A stretch of DNA of 64,000 nt from DATFDN01 sp963830565 (GTDB taxonomy: Bacteria; Pseudomonadota; Alphaproteobacteria; Acetobacterales; Acetobacteraceae): assembly GCA_963830565.1 (NCBI GenBank), contig CAWHMO010000002.1:248001-312000 (forward strand), given 5' to 3'. This document shows, one piece after another, positions 7,907-16,421 of this stretch. The notes beneath the pieces are model-generated. The model ran no database searches. It was given only the letters and a program-made list of their open reading frames with translations, and was not told where the DNA came from. Position numbers and translations under genes: made by a program. Position 1 is the first letter of the stretch. Every line of letters begins with the position of its first letter.

Positions 7907-8992
7907 CTACCGCGCCCGCTGGATCGTATAATCGGCCACGTCGCGCAGCGTGCGGCGCAGGCGGCTGTCGGGAAAGGCGTCCAGCGCGCGCTTGGCGGCC
8001 TGGGCGAAGCCGTCGGCGCGATCGAGCGTCGCCCGGATCGCGCCGTGACGCGCCATCAGACCCAGCGCGTCGTCCAGATCCGCCTCGGTCTGCTCGCAGC
8101 ACCCGATCGTGCGCTGCCAGAAGGCGCGCTCGGCGGCATCGCCCGCGGCATGCGCCGCCAGCACCGGCAGCGTGATCTTGCCCTCGCGGAAATCGTCGCC
8201 CACCGTCTTGCCGAGACGCGCCTGGTCGGCGGCGTAGTCGAGCGCGTCGTCCACGAGCTGGAAGGCGATGCCAAGGTTCATGCCAAACTCAGCCAGGGCG
8301 ACCTCCTCCCGCTCCGGCCGATGCGCGACTACGGCGCCGATCTGGCAGGCGGCGGAGAACAGCGCCGCGGTCTTGCCGCGCACCACCTCCAGATATTGCG
8401 CCTCGGAGGTCGAGAGGTCGTTCTGCGTCGTCAGTTGCAGCACCTCGCCCTCGGCGATCGTGGCCGCGGCGCGCGACAGGATGTCGAGCACCCGGAGCGA
8501 ACCGTCCGCCACCATGAGCTGGAAGGCGCGCGCGAACAGGAAGTCGCCCACCAGCACCGATGCCTGGTTGCCGAAGACCGCGTTAGCCGAGGCGAGGCCG
8601 CGACGGAGCTGGCTCTCGTCCACCACGTCGTCGTGCAGCAGGGTGGCGGTGTGGATGAACTCCACGCAGGCAGCGAGGGCCACATGCCGGGCGCCGCCTT
8701 CCGGCCCCGGATAGCCGCACAGCCGCGCCGCCGCCAAGGTCAGCAGCGGGCGCAGGCGCTTGCCGCCGGCGGCGACGATGTGGGCCGCAAGCTGGGGGAT
8801 CAGCGCGACCGGGCTGTGCATCCGTTCCACGATCAGCCGGTTGGTCGCGGCCATGTCGCCGCCGACCAGCTCGATCAGGGTGGAAAGCGCGTCCTCCGCG
8901 CACGAGGCCTGGGACGCGCTGGCCTTCTCCTGCGTGGCGGCGACGGCCAACGATGTCTCCTGGCTTGCAAGTTTCGGGGTCACTGGCACCAT
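7907..8992 (-). CDS. polyprenyl diphosphate synthase (long-chain, quinone side chain)
   Basis: A trans-prenyltransferase of 361 residues that builds the octaprenyl or decaprenyl tail for ubiquinone. The first aspartate-rich motif is LLHDDVVDESQLRRG and the second is QLVDDALDY; GGKRLRPLL provides the basic substrate-binding loop. The stretch before residue 35 is low-complexity and may mean that the true start is internal. Chain length cannot be fixed from the sequence alone; the residues before the first motif (CVEFIHTATLLHDD) are small, as in long-chain enzymes. It is divergent from the DUF2007 and methylase genes, an arrangement common in related bacteria. Confidence 0.9.
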   Translation of the reverse strand: MVPVTPKLASQETSLAVAATQEKASASQASCAEDALSTLIELVGGDMAATNRLIVERMHSPVALIPQLAAHIVAAGGKRLRPLLTLAAARLCGYPGPEGGARHVALAACVEFIHTATLLHDDVVDESQLRRGLASANAVFGNQASVLVGDFLFARAFQLMVADGSLRVLDILSRAAATIAEGEVLQLTTQNDLSTSEAQYLEVVRGKTAALFSAACQIGAVVAHRPEREEVALAEFGMNLGIAFQLVDDALDYAADQARLGKTVGDDFREGKITLPVLAAHAAGDAAERAFWQRTIGCCEQTEADLDDALGLMARHGAIRATLDRADGFAQAAKRALDAFPDSRLRRTLRDVADYTIQRAR

Positions 8993-9037
8993 ATCGGCCG
9001 TGCGGAAAACCGGTCAAGGCAAGGGGACGGCGCCTTC

Positions 9038-9598
9038 ATGCGCGTCATCGCGACATCAAACGACCCGGTACGGCTCTCCTTTCTAGCCGCCCTGCTGACC
9101 GACGCCGGCATCGCCTCGCTGCTTTTGGACCAGCACGCTTCGGTGATGGAGGGCAGCATCGGCGCGATCCAGCGCCGCCTGGCGGTGGCCGAGGCGGACC
9201 TTCTGCCCGCTCGGCGCGTGCTGGCCGAGGCCGGCGAGATCTCGAGTGGAGACCACCGACGCCACCCTGCTCGGCGGCCGCGTTTGCTATGCTCAGCCAG
9301 CCCACGGCTTCCGCAGCGGGATCGAACCGGTCCTGCTGGCCGCCGCCGTTCCCGCGCGTCCCGGCGAACCTGTGCTGGAAGGCGGCAGCGGCGCCGGGGC
9401 CGCGCTGCTATGCTTGGCGGCCCGGGTTGCCGGGCTGTGCGGCGTCGGAGTCGAGCGCGACGCGGCATTGGCCGCGTTGCTGCGCGACAATGCGCGCGCC
9501 AACGTTTTCACCACGATCCTCTCGGTCGCCGGCGATGTCTTGGCGCTGCCGGTCCAGGGACCGTTCGCGCACAGCTTCGCCAACCCGCCCTATCATGA
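9038..9598 (+). CDS. DUF2007 protein (stop codon probably lost at an indel)
   Basis: The first 67 codons form a DUF2007 domain (RVIATSNDPVRLSFLAALL, then LLLDQHASVMEGSIGAIQRR, then ARRVLAEAGEI). DUF2007 proteins are usually about 70-90 residues, but no stop follows at the expected place near 9240, and the frame runs open to 9598, overlapping the next gene by 350 nt without further resemblance to anything. Removing one C from GATCTCGAGTGG would give TGA immediately followed by the GTG of the methylase gene, which fits a coupled pair. So the real protein likely ends near 9242 and the rest is spurious. Function of the family is unsettled. Confidence 0.65.
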   Translation: MRVIATSNDPVRLSFLAALLTDAGIASLLLDQHASVMEGSIGAIQRRLAVAEADLLPARRVLAEAGEISSGDHRRHPARRPRLLCSASPRLPQRDRTGPAGRRRSRASRRTCAGRRQRRRGRAAMLGGPGCRAVRRRSRARRGIGRVAARQCARQRFHHDPLGRRRCLGAAGPGTVRAQLRQPALS

Positions 9599-9995
9599 CA
9601 CGGCCGGCACGCCGCCCAGGGCGGGGCGGGCTGGCGCCAAACAGGAGGCGGCGGGCCGGGTCGCGGACTGGGCGGCTGCGCTCGGGGGCGCCTTGCGCAA
9701 CCGCGGGACCCTCAGCCTGATCCTGCCACCGGCGCGGCTCGAGGAAGCGCTGGCGGGCTGCGCGCGTGTGGGCTGCGGCAGCGTGCGGCTCTTCCCGCTT
9801 TGGCCGCATATCGGCGAGCCTGCCAAGCTGCTGGTGCTGAATGCCGTGCGCGGCGGTCGGGAAAAGTTGGCCGTGCTGCCCGGTCTGGTGCTACATCAGC
9901 CGCTCGGCGGGTTCACCCCGGAGGCAGAGGCGTGTCTGCGCAGAGGCGAGGCGCTTGCCGTGAGGCGGCCGGCGGAGGTCAGACGATCTCGCTAG
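9246..9995 (+). CDS. tRNA1(Val) A37 N6-methylase-like methyltransferase
   Basis: An SAM-dependent methyltransferase of 249 residues starting at GTG. VLEGGSGAGAALLCLA is the SAM-binding motif I (Gly-rich, with Glu where many have Asp) and SFANPPYHD is the NPPY motif of enzymes that methylate exocyclic amines of adenine. The overall plan matches TrmN6 (YfiC), which modifies A37 of a valine tRNA. It follows the DUF2007 gene closely, and its C-terminus overlaps the convergent coq7 gene by 17 nt. Confidence 0.8.
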   Translation: METTDATLLGGRVCYAQPAHGFRSGIEPVLLAAAVPARPGEPVLEGGSGAGAALLCLAARVAGLCGVGVERDAALAALLRDNARANVFTTILSVAGDVLALPVQGPFAHSFANPPYHDTAGTPPRAGRAGAKQEAAGRVADWAAALGGALRNRGTLSLILPPARLEEALAGCARVGCGSVRLFPLWPHIGEPAKLLVLNAVRGGREKLAVLPGLVLHQPLGGFTPEAEACLRRGEALAVRRPAEVRRSR

Positions 9996-10525
9996 CCGTG
10001 ATCGCAGCGCGGCAGCCAGCCTTGATCGCGGCGGAGAGCAGGCGGTAGGCGGGTGCCTGTTCGGCGCCGTGCGCCAGGCCGATGTCGCGGTGTTCCAGCT
10101 CCTCGGCCCGGAACTCCTCGATAGTGGCGCGCAGTTCGGGCTCGCGCCCCGTCAGGCTGGCGGACTGACTCGCGTAATGGGCGTCGATCGCCTCCTCGAC
10201 GGCTACCGTGCAGGCCATCGCGGCGCGTTCGCCGAGCACGGCGGTCGCGGCGCCCAGGGCGAAGCCCGCCAGGTGCCACAACGGCAGGAGCGCCGTCGGG
10301 CGAACCCGGCGGCGGGCGATCAGAATCCTCGAAGGCGCGCAGGTGACGCTCTTCCTGCGCTTGCATGTGCCGCAACACCTCCCCGCTAGGCCGTCCGCCT
10401 AAAACGGCGAGCTGTCCCGCGTAGATGCGCGCCGCCCCATACTCGCCGGCGTGATCGACCCGGATCATGCGCCCCACCTCCGTCTCCGGCCTTGGGTCGC
10501 CCGGCAACCGCATCCGCTCCGTCAT
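9979..10525 (-). CDS. coq7: demethoxyubiquinone hydroxylase Coq7, frameshifted
   Basis: A di-iron monooxygenase of ubiquinone synthesis. The N-terminal part has MIRVDHAGEYGAARIYAGQL and AQEERHLRAFED, carrying the Glu and ExxH iron ligands; after about 10321 the frame changes and continues as LIARRRVRPTALLPLWHLAG, EEAIDAHYASQ and EELEHRDIGLAHGA, the second ligand set. At the junction GATTCTGATC replaces the expected GATCTGATC, one T too many. The summed length (547 nt) fits about 181 codons plus one extra base, as expected of Coq7. The ATG overlaps the DsbB stop (ATGA). The shift is probably an assembly error, because loss would block ubiquinone synthesis. Confidence 0.85.
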
Positions 10526-11022
10526 CGCGTGCTCCGCCTCGTCCGCGCGAGATAGATGGCGAGCATTCCGCCCACAGCCAGGGACGCACCGAGGTTCATG
10601 GCCGCCATCGATACCGGCAGGCGCGGGATCAGGTAGGTGGGCGCGTCGCAGGGCTTGGCCGGTCGGTCGGGCATCGACGCGAGCCGCTCGGCGAGGGTCG
10701 CGCCACGGACCTGCGGAGCGGCGCACTCTGGCAACGGGCTCGGCCAGGCGCCCTGCTCCACGCCGACATGCGTCGCACCGAGCCCCGCCCCGGCCAGGAG
10801 CGCCAGCACGCCCAGCCCGAGCGCAAGCCGCGCCGGACGTCGCGGCAGCAAAACGCCGAGCAGGCCGAGCACGATCGCCACACGCCAGGGCCAGCGCTCG
10901 ACCAGACACAAGGCGCACGGAACGACGCCACCCCAGTGCTGCGCTGCGAGCGCCGCCCCCAGCACCGCGCCGGCGGCGAGGGCGAGGAGAAACGCGGCCG
11001 CTTGGGTGCCGGGCAGCCTCAT
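10522..11022 (-). CDS. dsbB: DsbB-type disulfide bond formation protein
   Basis: A 166-residue inner-membrane protein with four hydrophobic helices. The first periplasmic loop has PCALCLVERWPW, the redox CxxC and following Arg typical of DsbB; the second loop has a Cys in PECAAP and one in KPCDAP. DsbB reoxidises DsbA and passes electrons to ubiquinone, in line with its neighbour coq7, with which it shares an ATGA overlap. I chose the ATG at 11022 (GGAAAGG just upstream) over an upstream start at 11097 that adds a basic, non-conserved leader. Confidence 0.85.
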   Translation of the reverse strand: MRLPGTQAAAFLLALAAGAVLGAALAAQHWGGVVPCALCLVERWPWRVAIVLGLLGVLLPRRPARLALGLGVLALLAGAGLGATHVGVEQGAWPSPLPECAAPQVRGATLAERLASMPDRPAKPCDAPTYLIPRLPVSMAAMNLGASLAVGGMLAIYLARTRRSTR

Positions 11023-11112
11023 CGCCTTTCCATGCCCGGCTTCCGTCCGAGCCGCAACCCGCCTAGCTTTGCTCTCCAGGCGAACAAGGCCAGGCAAGCA
11101 AGGGAGGCAACG

Positions 11113-11739
11113 ATGCGCCGCATCCTATGGGGCCGATCCACGTCGAGCAACGTGATGAAGGTGATCTGGCTCCTGGAAGAGCTGAAGCTGCCATACGAGC
11201 GCGTGGATGTCGGCGGACCATTCGGCAAGACGGACACGCAAGACTACCGCGCGATGAATCCGACCGGCCTGGTTCCCACTTGGCAGGAAGACGGATTCAC
11301 GCTGTGGGAAAGCAACGCCATCCTGCGCTATCTCTGCACCGCCCACGCGCCCGATGCCGCGCTGTTTCCGCGCGAGCCGCGCCGGCGGGCCGACATCGAC
11401 CGCTGGATGGACGCGCAGCAGACCGTCCTGAACCGTCCGCAAGGCGTTCTGTTCCAGGGCCTGATCCGCACCGCGCCGGAGAAGCGCGACCAAGCGGCGA
11501 TCACCGAGGCGATCCGGGTCGCGGCGGGTGCCTGGGGGCTGATCGGGGCCGAGTTGGGCAAGCATCCCTTCATCTGCGGCGATAATCCGACCCTGGCCGA
11601 CCTGTGCTGGGGCGTTCACGTCCACCGCTGGCTGAACATGCAGTTCGATCGGCCCGATGTGGCGAACCTTGCCGCCTGGTACGACCGTCTGCTGCAACGG
11701 CCGGTGTACCGCGCGCATGTCGCGCGGGAGATCGTGTAG
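11113..11739 (+). CDS. glutathione S-transferase family protein
   Basis: A 208-residue two-domain GST. The thioredoxin-like N-terminal half has GRSTSSNVMKVIWLLEEL and ends with WESNAILRYL, the glutathione gamma-glutamyl binding turn (ESNAI). The C-terminal helical half has the N-capping stretch FICGDNPTLADL. A Ser-rich active site fits the theta/zeta-like bacterial GSTs. GGGAGG lies a few bases before the ATG. It is transcribed away from dsbB and followed by a hairpin repeat. Confidence 0.85.
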   Translation: MRRILWGRSTSSNVMKVIWLLEELKLPYERVDVGGPFGKTDTQDYRAMNPTGLVPTWQEDGFTLWESNAILRYLCTAHAPDAALFPREPRRRADIDRWMDAQQTVLNRPQGVLFQGLIRTAPEKRDQAAITEAIRVAAGAWGLIGAELGKHPFICGDNPTLADLCWGVHVHRWLNMQFDRPDVANLAAWYDRLLQRPVYRAHVAREIV

Positions 11740-11746
11740 GCGTCAC

Positions 11747-11831
11747 CCTCACCCGACCTTTCCCGCCAGCGGGAGAGGGAGTGCCTAAGGCACGGACCTC
11801 CCTTTCCCTCTAAGAGAGGGGCGGGGTGAGG
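11747..11831. repeat. CTCACCC-bounded hairpin repeat, second copy
   Basis: This 85-bp block runs from CCTCACCCG to GGGTGAGG, with inner arms ACCTTTCCCGCCAGCGGGAG and the pair CTCCCTTTCCCTCT...AGAGAGGGG. It is a relative of the 7771-7896 block and lies between the GST gene and the convergent PEP-CTERM gene, where it may end both transcripts. Confidence 0.65.
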
Positions 11832-11845
11832 GATGGCGCGACCGT

Positions 11846-12385
11846 TCAGCGCGCGCGGCGCACCAGTCCGAGCCCGAGCAGGCCGGTGCCGAGAACCGCG
11901 AGGCTGATCGGCTCGGGGACTCCGACAGCGACCCCGACCGCCTGGCCGCCCGTGACCACGCGATACGTGCCGCAGTTCGTGCATTCATAGGACTGGCCGA
12001 TCCCGAACCTGCCGACCGCGGTAATAATCGGATCCGCACCGGCCATGGTCAGCGCATGCTGGAACGAGAGGGTGATGTAGTTGCCGTTCTGTGAATAAAA
12101 GGAATTCGGCGTATCCGCGAAGTAGCTCGGCTGCCCGGTGACGCTGGTGTAGGTCGTCCCGCCGAGCCGGCTCCCTGCGGTGGTGACGATATCGACGCTC
12201 TGCACCTTCCCCGTCGAGGAATCCGCGATGAACGTGCCGCTCGCGGTGCCGCCGTCATCGAAGGTGATGTTCCCCAGCGTGAAATCGATTACCCCGGCTT
12301 CGGCCTTGGTGCCCCCGATCAGCGTGGCGGCTGCGAGCAGGCCGGCGACCGCGGCGGCTCGGGACAGATGGGCTGTAGCTCGCAT
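11846..12385 (-). CDS. PEP-CTERM sorting domain protein
   Basis: A 179-residue exported protein. An N-terminal signal peptide of about 30 residues (AAAVAGLLAAATLIGG, then AEA cleavage) is followed by a beta-rich body that begins with GVIDFTLGNITFDDG and has two Cys in CTNCG. The C-terminus is a PEP-CTERM signal: VPEPISLAVLGTGLLGLGL then RRAR. Such proteins are processed by an exosortase and anchored or released at the surface, often with exopolysaccharide. No exosortase gene is in this window. The body is not recognised. Confidence 0.85.
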   Translation of the reverse strand: MRATAHLSRAAAVAGLLAAATLIGGTKAEAGVIDFTLGNITFDDGGTASGTFIADSSTGKVQSVDIVTTAGSRLGGTTYTSVTGQPSYFADTPNSFYSQNGNYITLSFQHALTMAGADPIITAVGRFGIGQSYECTNCGTYRVVTGGQAVGVAVGVPEPISLAVLGTGLLGLGLVRRAR

Positions 12386-12493
12386 GACGTCTTGTCTCCT
12401 GGGATGGCCGGCACCGAGGGGCGCCCCATAGCCACGCCGGAAGATTACACATTTTTCATGCTAACAAGCAACAACGTCCTGACTCGGTCCAGC

Positions 12494-13840
12494 TCAGCTC
12501 TTCCACGCGCCACGGGCGGAGCGCGGCAGGCCCAGGTTCTCGCGCAACGTCGCGCCAGCGTAATCTTCATGGAACAGCTTGCGCCGCTGCAGCTCCGGCA
12601 CGACGAAACGCACGAAGTCCTCGTAGGTGCCGGGGATGTGCGTGCCGCCCAGCACGAAGCCATCGCAGGCCGGCTCCGTGAACCATTGCTCGAGTTGGTC
12701 CGCCACCTCTTTCGGGCCGCCGACGAGGGCGTCGCGCGGACGGCCGCGCCTTGTGATCTCCAGGAAGTCGCGCACCGTGGGGGTGGACTTGCCGGACGCC
12801 TGGATCACGCGGTCGCGCATCGCCTGCATTCCCGACATGCCGGCCAGCTCTTCCTCGGTGAAGGCCTCGTCCAGTCCCTTGCGCGTGAAATCGAAATTGA
12901 GCGCCTCCGACAGCAGCGACAGCCCGTCCACCGCGCGGTACAGGGATTCGATCAGCGCCATCTTGTCCTCCGCCTCGGTGCGGCTCGCGCCGACGACCGG
13001 ATAGGCGATGGTATTGAGCGTGACCAGATCGGGGTCGCGACCGTGCCGGGCGATGTCCGCCTTCATCTCGGCGTATTGGCGCTTGCCCTCGGCAAGATTC
13101 GGATAGGAGACAAACACCGTCTCGGCCCAGCGCGCCGCGAAATGCTTGCCGCGCCCGCTCGCGCCGGCCTGGATCAGGACCGGATGGCCCTGCGGCGAAG
13201 GCGGCACGGTGAAGGGTCCGCGCGAGCGGAAGAAGCGCCCCTGATGATCCAGCCGATGCACCTTGCCGGGGTCGGCGAACAGGCCGCGCGCCTTGTCCAC
13301 GACAAGCGCGTCCTCCTCCCACGCGCCCCAGTGACCGAGCACCACCTCCATGAACTCGTCGGCGCGGTCGTAGCGCAGGTCGTGCTCCAGATGCGCGGCC
13401 AGGCCCATGTTCATCGCCTCGCCGTCGTTGACGGAGGTCACGATATTCCACGCGGCCCGCCCGCCGGTCATCAGGTCCACCGTCTGGAACAGCCGGGCGA
13501 CGTGGAACGGCTCGTAGTAGGTGGTCGAGCAGGTGGCGCCCAGGCCCAGACGCTCAGTCTTCGCGGTCATTGCCATCAGCACCACGACCGGGTCCATCTT
13601 CACGCAGCGTATGCCGTGCTCGACGGTGTGGCGGTGGTCGCCTCCCAGCATGTCCGGCATCGCCAGCCGATCGTCGAAGAAGGCGAGCTGGAACTTCCCC
13701 GCTTCCATGATCTCGCCGATGCGCTGGAAATAGGCGGCGGTGGTGAAATCGGTGCGGCTCTCGGGATGCCGCCAGGAACTGGCCAGCGTCGTGCAGTTCT
13801 GCGCCTGGAGAAATCCGACGAGGATCATTTGCCGGGACAT
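12494..13840 (-). CDS. LLM-class flavin-dependent monooxygenase (NtaA/SnaA/DszA type)
   Basis: A 448-residue luciferase-like flavoprotein of the two-component type that uses FMNH2 made by a separate reductase. Landmarks are FQLAFFDDRLAMPD, the GATCSTTYYEPFHVARLF segment with the flavin-binding turn, AAWNIVTSVNDGEAMNMG and HPVLIQAGASGRGKHFAARW, all characteristic of the nitrilotriacetate and dibenzothiophene-sulfone monooxygenase group. Its gene follows the SDR gene by 11 nt, so they form an operon divergent from an acyl-CoA ligase. Substrate unknown; no flavin reductase gene is close. Confidence 0.85.
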   Translation of the reverse strand: MSRQMILVGFLQAQNCTTLASSWRHPESRTDFTTAAYFQRIGEIMEAGKFQLAFFDDRLAMPDMLGGDHRHTVEHGIRCVKMDPVVVLMAMTAKTERLGLGATCSTTYYEPFHVARLFQTVDLMTGGRAAWNIVTSVNDGEAMNMGLAAHLEHDLRYDRADEFMEVVLGHWGAWEEDALVVDKARGLFADPGKVHRLDHQGRFFRSRGPFTVPPSPQGHPVLIQAGASGRGKHFAARWAETVFVSYPNLAEGKRQYAEMKADIARHGRDPDLVTLNTIAYPVVGASRTEAEDKMALIESLYRAVDGLSLLSEALNFDFTRKGLDEAFTEEELAGMSGMQAMRDRVIQASGKSTPTVRDFLEITRRGRPRDALVGGPKEVADQLEQWFTEPACDGFVLGGTHIPGTYEDFVRFVVPELQRRKLFHEDYAGATLRENLGLPRSARGAWKS

Positions 13841-13851
13841 GCGCGCCTCTC

Positions 13852-14604
13852 TCAGAACTGATACCGCCGCAGCCCGCCATCGACGGGGATGACGGCGCCG
13901 GTGATGTAGCGGGCGCGCGGGGAGGCGAGAAATACCGCAAGCACAGCAAGATCCTCCGGCTCGCCCCAGAATCGCACCGGGATCTCGGTCTCGGCGAAAT
14001 GCCTGCGGTAGTCCTCGGGATAGTTACGGCGGATCTGCTCGCTCATGATCCGGCCCGGCGGGATCGAGTTCACCGTGATGCCATGCCGGCCCACCTCGCG
14101 CGACAGACCCTTGGCCCAGGCGTGCATTGCCGCCTTGGCGGCGAAGGCGGCGTTCAGCCCCTCCGGCTCGCTTTTGCCGGTGACGTTGATGATGCGTCCC
14201 CAGCGCCGCTCGATCATGCCCGGAAGCAGTGCGTGCGTAATCTGACGCTGGCGGGTGAAGTTCAGCGTGATCGCCTCCTCCCACTTCGCCTCCGGCGCAT
14301 CGACCGGCAGCGGCCGACTGCCCCCGGCGCAGTTGACCAGGATGTCCACGGCCCCGAGCGCGCCCAGCGCCGCGTCGCGCAGCCGCGGCGCCGTGTCCTC
14401 GTCCATGATATCTTGCACAATCAACGCCGGCTTGGGCCCGCCCTCGGCCTCGATCTCCGTCCGCAAGCTCTCCAGAAGCTCGGCCCGCCGCGCGACGGCA
14501 GCGACCCGTACGCCCTCCGCCGCCAACCCTTTCGCGATTGCCCGGCCGATGCCCATGGAGGCGCCGGTCACCAGCGCGGCCTTGTCGCGAAGCTGCAAAT
14601 CCAT
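13852..14604 (-). CDS. SDR-family oxidoreductase
   Basis: A 250-residue short-chain dehydrogenase in the FabG-like class. It has VTGASMGIGRAIAKGLA, LVNCAGGSRPLP and a Ser in NVTGKSEP; the usual Tyr of YxxxK is replaced by Phe (AAFAAKAAMHAWAKGLSREV), with the Lys present. The C-terminus GAVIPVDGGLRRYQF is standard. I prefer the ATG at 14604 over a GTG at 14631. It is first in the minus operon with the LLM monooxygenase. A promoter for it and for the divergent ligase gene must lie in the 68-nt gap 14605-14672. Confidence 0.8.
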   Translation of the reverse strand: MDLQLRDKAALVTGASMGIGRAIAKGLAAEGVRVAAVARRAELLESLRTEIEAEGGPKPALIVQDIMDEDTAPRLRDAALGALGAVDILVNCAGGSRPLPVDAPEAKWEEAITLNFTRQRQITHALLPGMIERRWGRIINVTGKSEPEGLNAAFAAKAAMHAWAKGLSREVGRHGITVNSIPPGRIMSEQIRRNYPEDYRRHFAETEIPVRFWGEPEDLAVLAVFLASPRARYITGAVIPVDGGLRRYQF

Positions 14605-14672
14605 TCTCTTGTGCCGGCTGCCGTTTCCCACCCGCGACGCTAGGTGAAGCCCCCTCGCCCCGCAAGGAACCC

Positions 14673-16295
14673 ATGTCGATCTTCGAGACGGACCTCGATC
14701 GCCGCGACGCCAACTACGTCCCGCTCTCGCCGGTGTCGTTCCTGGCCCGCGCGGCGCTGATCTACCCCGAGCGGATCGCGGTGATCCATGGCGCGCGGCG
14801 CTACAGCTACGCCGTCTTCCTCGACCGCTCCCGCCGCCTCGCCTCGGCGCTGTCGCGCGTCGGCGTGGGCAAGGGCGATACGGTCGCCATCATGGCACCC
14901 AACATCCCGGAGATGCTGGAGGCGCATAACGGCGTCCCCATGCTGGGCGCGGTCCTGTGCCCCATCAACACCCGCCTGGACGCCGCCGCCGTCGCCTTCA
15001 TCCTGGAACACGGCGAAGCGAAAGTGCTGCTCACCGATCGCGAGCACAGCGCCGTCGTGGCGCGGGCGCTGGCGCAGCTCGAAAAGCCGCCGCTGGTGAT
15101 CAACATCGACGATGCGCTGGCGACCGACGGCGAGCGGATCGGCGCCGCCGACTACGAATCCTTCATCGCGTCCGGCGACCCCGAGCACCCGGTCCGCCTG
15201 CCCGACGCCGAATGGCAGGCGATCACCCTCAGCTACACGTCAGGCACCACCGGCAATCCCAAGGGCGTGGTGCTGCACCATCGCGGCGCCTACCTGAACG
15301 CCTGCGCCAACGCGCTCGCCTTCCAACTCTCCCCGCGTAGCGTCTATCTCTGGACGCTGCCGATGTTTCATTGCGACGGATGGACCTACACCTGGGCGGT
15401 CACGCTGGCCGGCGGCGTGCATGTCTGCCTGCGCCGGGTCGAAGCCGCCCCCATCTTCGAGTCCATCGCCGAGCATGGCGTGACCCATATGTGCGGCGCC
15501 CCGGTAGTCCTGAGCATGCTGATCCACGCCCCTGCCTCCACCCGCCGCGCCTTCCCGCAGACCGTGCAGGTCGCGACCGGCGGCGCCGCCCCGCCGTCGG
15601 CGGTGATCGCCGGCATGGAGCGCCTGGGCTTCGCCGTCACCCACCTCTACGGCCTGACAGAGACCTACGGCCCGTCCGCCATCTGCGCCTGGCAACCCGG
15701 CCTCGACGAGATGCCGCTCGAGAAGAAGGCCGCCTTCATGGCCCGCCAAGGCGTCGGCCACCCGCTGCTCGAAGCCGCCGCGGTGCTCGACCCGACGACC
15801 ATGCGCCCGGTGCCCGCCGACGGCGCGGCGATGGGCGAGCTGATGATCCGCAGCAACACGGTCATGATGGGCTATCTCAAGAACCCGATGGCGACGGACG
15901 AGGCCTTCGCCGGGGGATGGTTCCACACCGGCGACCTCGCGGTGATGCACCCGGACCACTACGTGGAGATCAAGGACCGCGCCAAGGACGTCATCATCTC
16001 GGGTGGCGAGAACATCAGCTCGCTGGAGGTGGAGGAGGCGCTCTACAAGTACCCAGCGGTGATGGAGGCGGCCGTCGTCGCCCATCCCGACCCGAAATGG
16101 GGCGAGACGCCGCACGCCTTCGTGGCGCTCAAGCCGGACGCCGAGCCGGTCACGGCGGCCGACATCATCGCCTGGTGCCGCGCCAGCCTCGCCCACTACA
16201 AATGCCCCCGCCACGTCACCTTCGGCCCGCTGCCCAAGACCTCCACCGGCAAAATCCAGAAATTCGAGCTGCGCGAGCGGGCGCGCGGCGGCTGA
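14673..16295 (+). CDS. acyl-CoA synthetase (AMP-forming, FadD/DmdB-like)
   Basis: A 540-residue adenylate-forming enzyme that makes acyl-CoA from a carboxylic acid, ATP and CoA. It has LSYTSGTTGNPKGVVLHHRG, the MFHCDGWTYTWAVTLAGG substrate-pocket segment, LYGLTETYGPS, the HTGDLAV and IKDRAKDVIISGGENISS hinge region, and the catalytic Lys in STGKIQK. AAGGAA lies before the ATG. The HCDGW form is typical of the medium-chain or DMSP-type ligases. It begins a rightward cluster with a TauD-type dioxygenase and an SDR, and is divergent from the LLM monooxygenase operon. Confidence 0.9.
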   Translation: MSIFETDLDRRDANYVPLSPVSFLARAALIYPERIAVIHGARRYSYAVFLDRSRRLASALSRVGVGKGDTVAIMAPNIPEMLEAHNGVPMLGAVLCPINTRLDAAAVAFILEHGEAKVLLTDREHSAVVARALAQLEKPPLVINIDDALATDGERIGAADYESFIASGDPEHPVRLPDAEWQAITLSYTSGTTGNPKGVVLHHRGAYLNACANALAFQLSPRSVYLWTLPMFHCDGWTYTWAVTLAGGVHVCLRRVEAAPIFESIAEHGVTHMCGAPVVLSMLIHAPASTRRAFPQTVQVATGGAAPPSAVIAGMERLGFAVTHLYGLTETYGPSAICAWQPGLDEMPLEKKAAFMARQGVGHPLLEAAAVLDPTTMRPVPADGAAMGELMIRSNTVMMGYLKNPMATDEAFAGGWFHTGDLAVMHPDHYVEIKDRAKDVIISGGENISSLEVEEALYKYPAVMEAAVVAHPDPKWGETPHAFVALKPDAEPVTAADIIAWCRASLAHYKCPRHVTFGPLPKTSTGKIQKFELRERARGG

Positions 16296-16319
16296 GATGG
16301 TCGTTTTTTATCCGTAATG

Positions 16320-16396
16320 GCCGGTCTCGGCCCGGCCACCCACGTCTTCATGGCCGCGAGCAAGACGTGGGTGCCCGTGCCAAGCACGGGCATGAC
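16320..16396. repeat. GTCATG-type palindromic repeat (variant copy)
   Basis: The gap between the ligase and dioxygenase genes carries two adjoining hairpins: CACCCACGTCTT (16337-16348) pairs with AAGACGTGGGTG (16362-16373), and CCCGTGC-caa-GCACGGG (16374-16390) is followed by CATGAC. It matches the fuller copy at 39269-39352 and a minimal copy at 46750-46788, so it is a dispersed intergenic repeat. Confidence 0.7.
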
Positions 16397-16421
16397 GGTG
16401 TACGTGAGACAGGAGCAACTC

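Noticed and set aside
7856..9598. A 580-codon open frame running opposite the polyprenyl synthase gene
   Set aside because: Only its last third (from 9038) has domain character (DUF2007); the rest mirrors the conserved synthase on the other strand.
12368..13861. A 497-codon open frame opposite the LLM monooxygenase
   Set aside because: Overlaps a fully conserved enzyme and has His/Arg-rich antisense composition.
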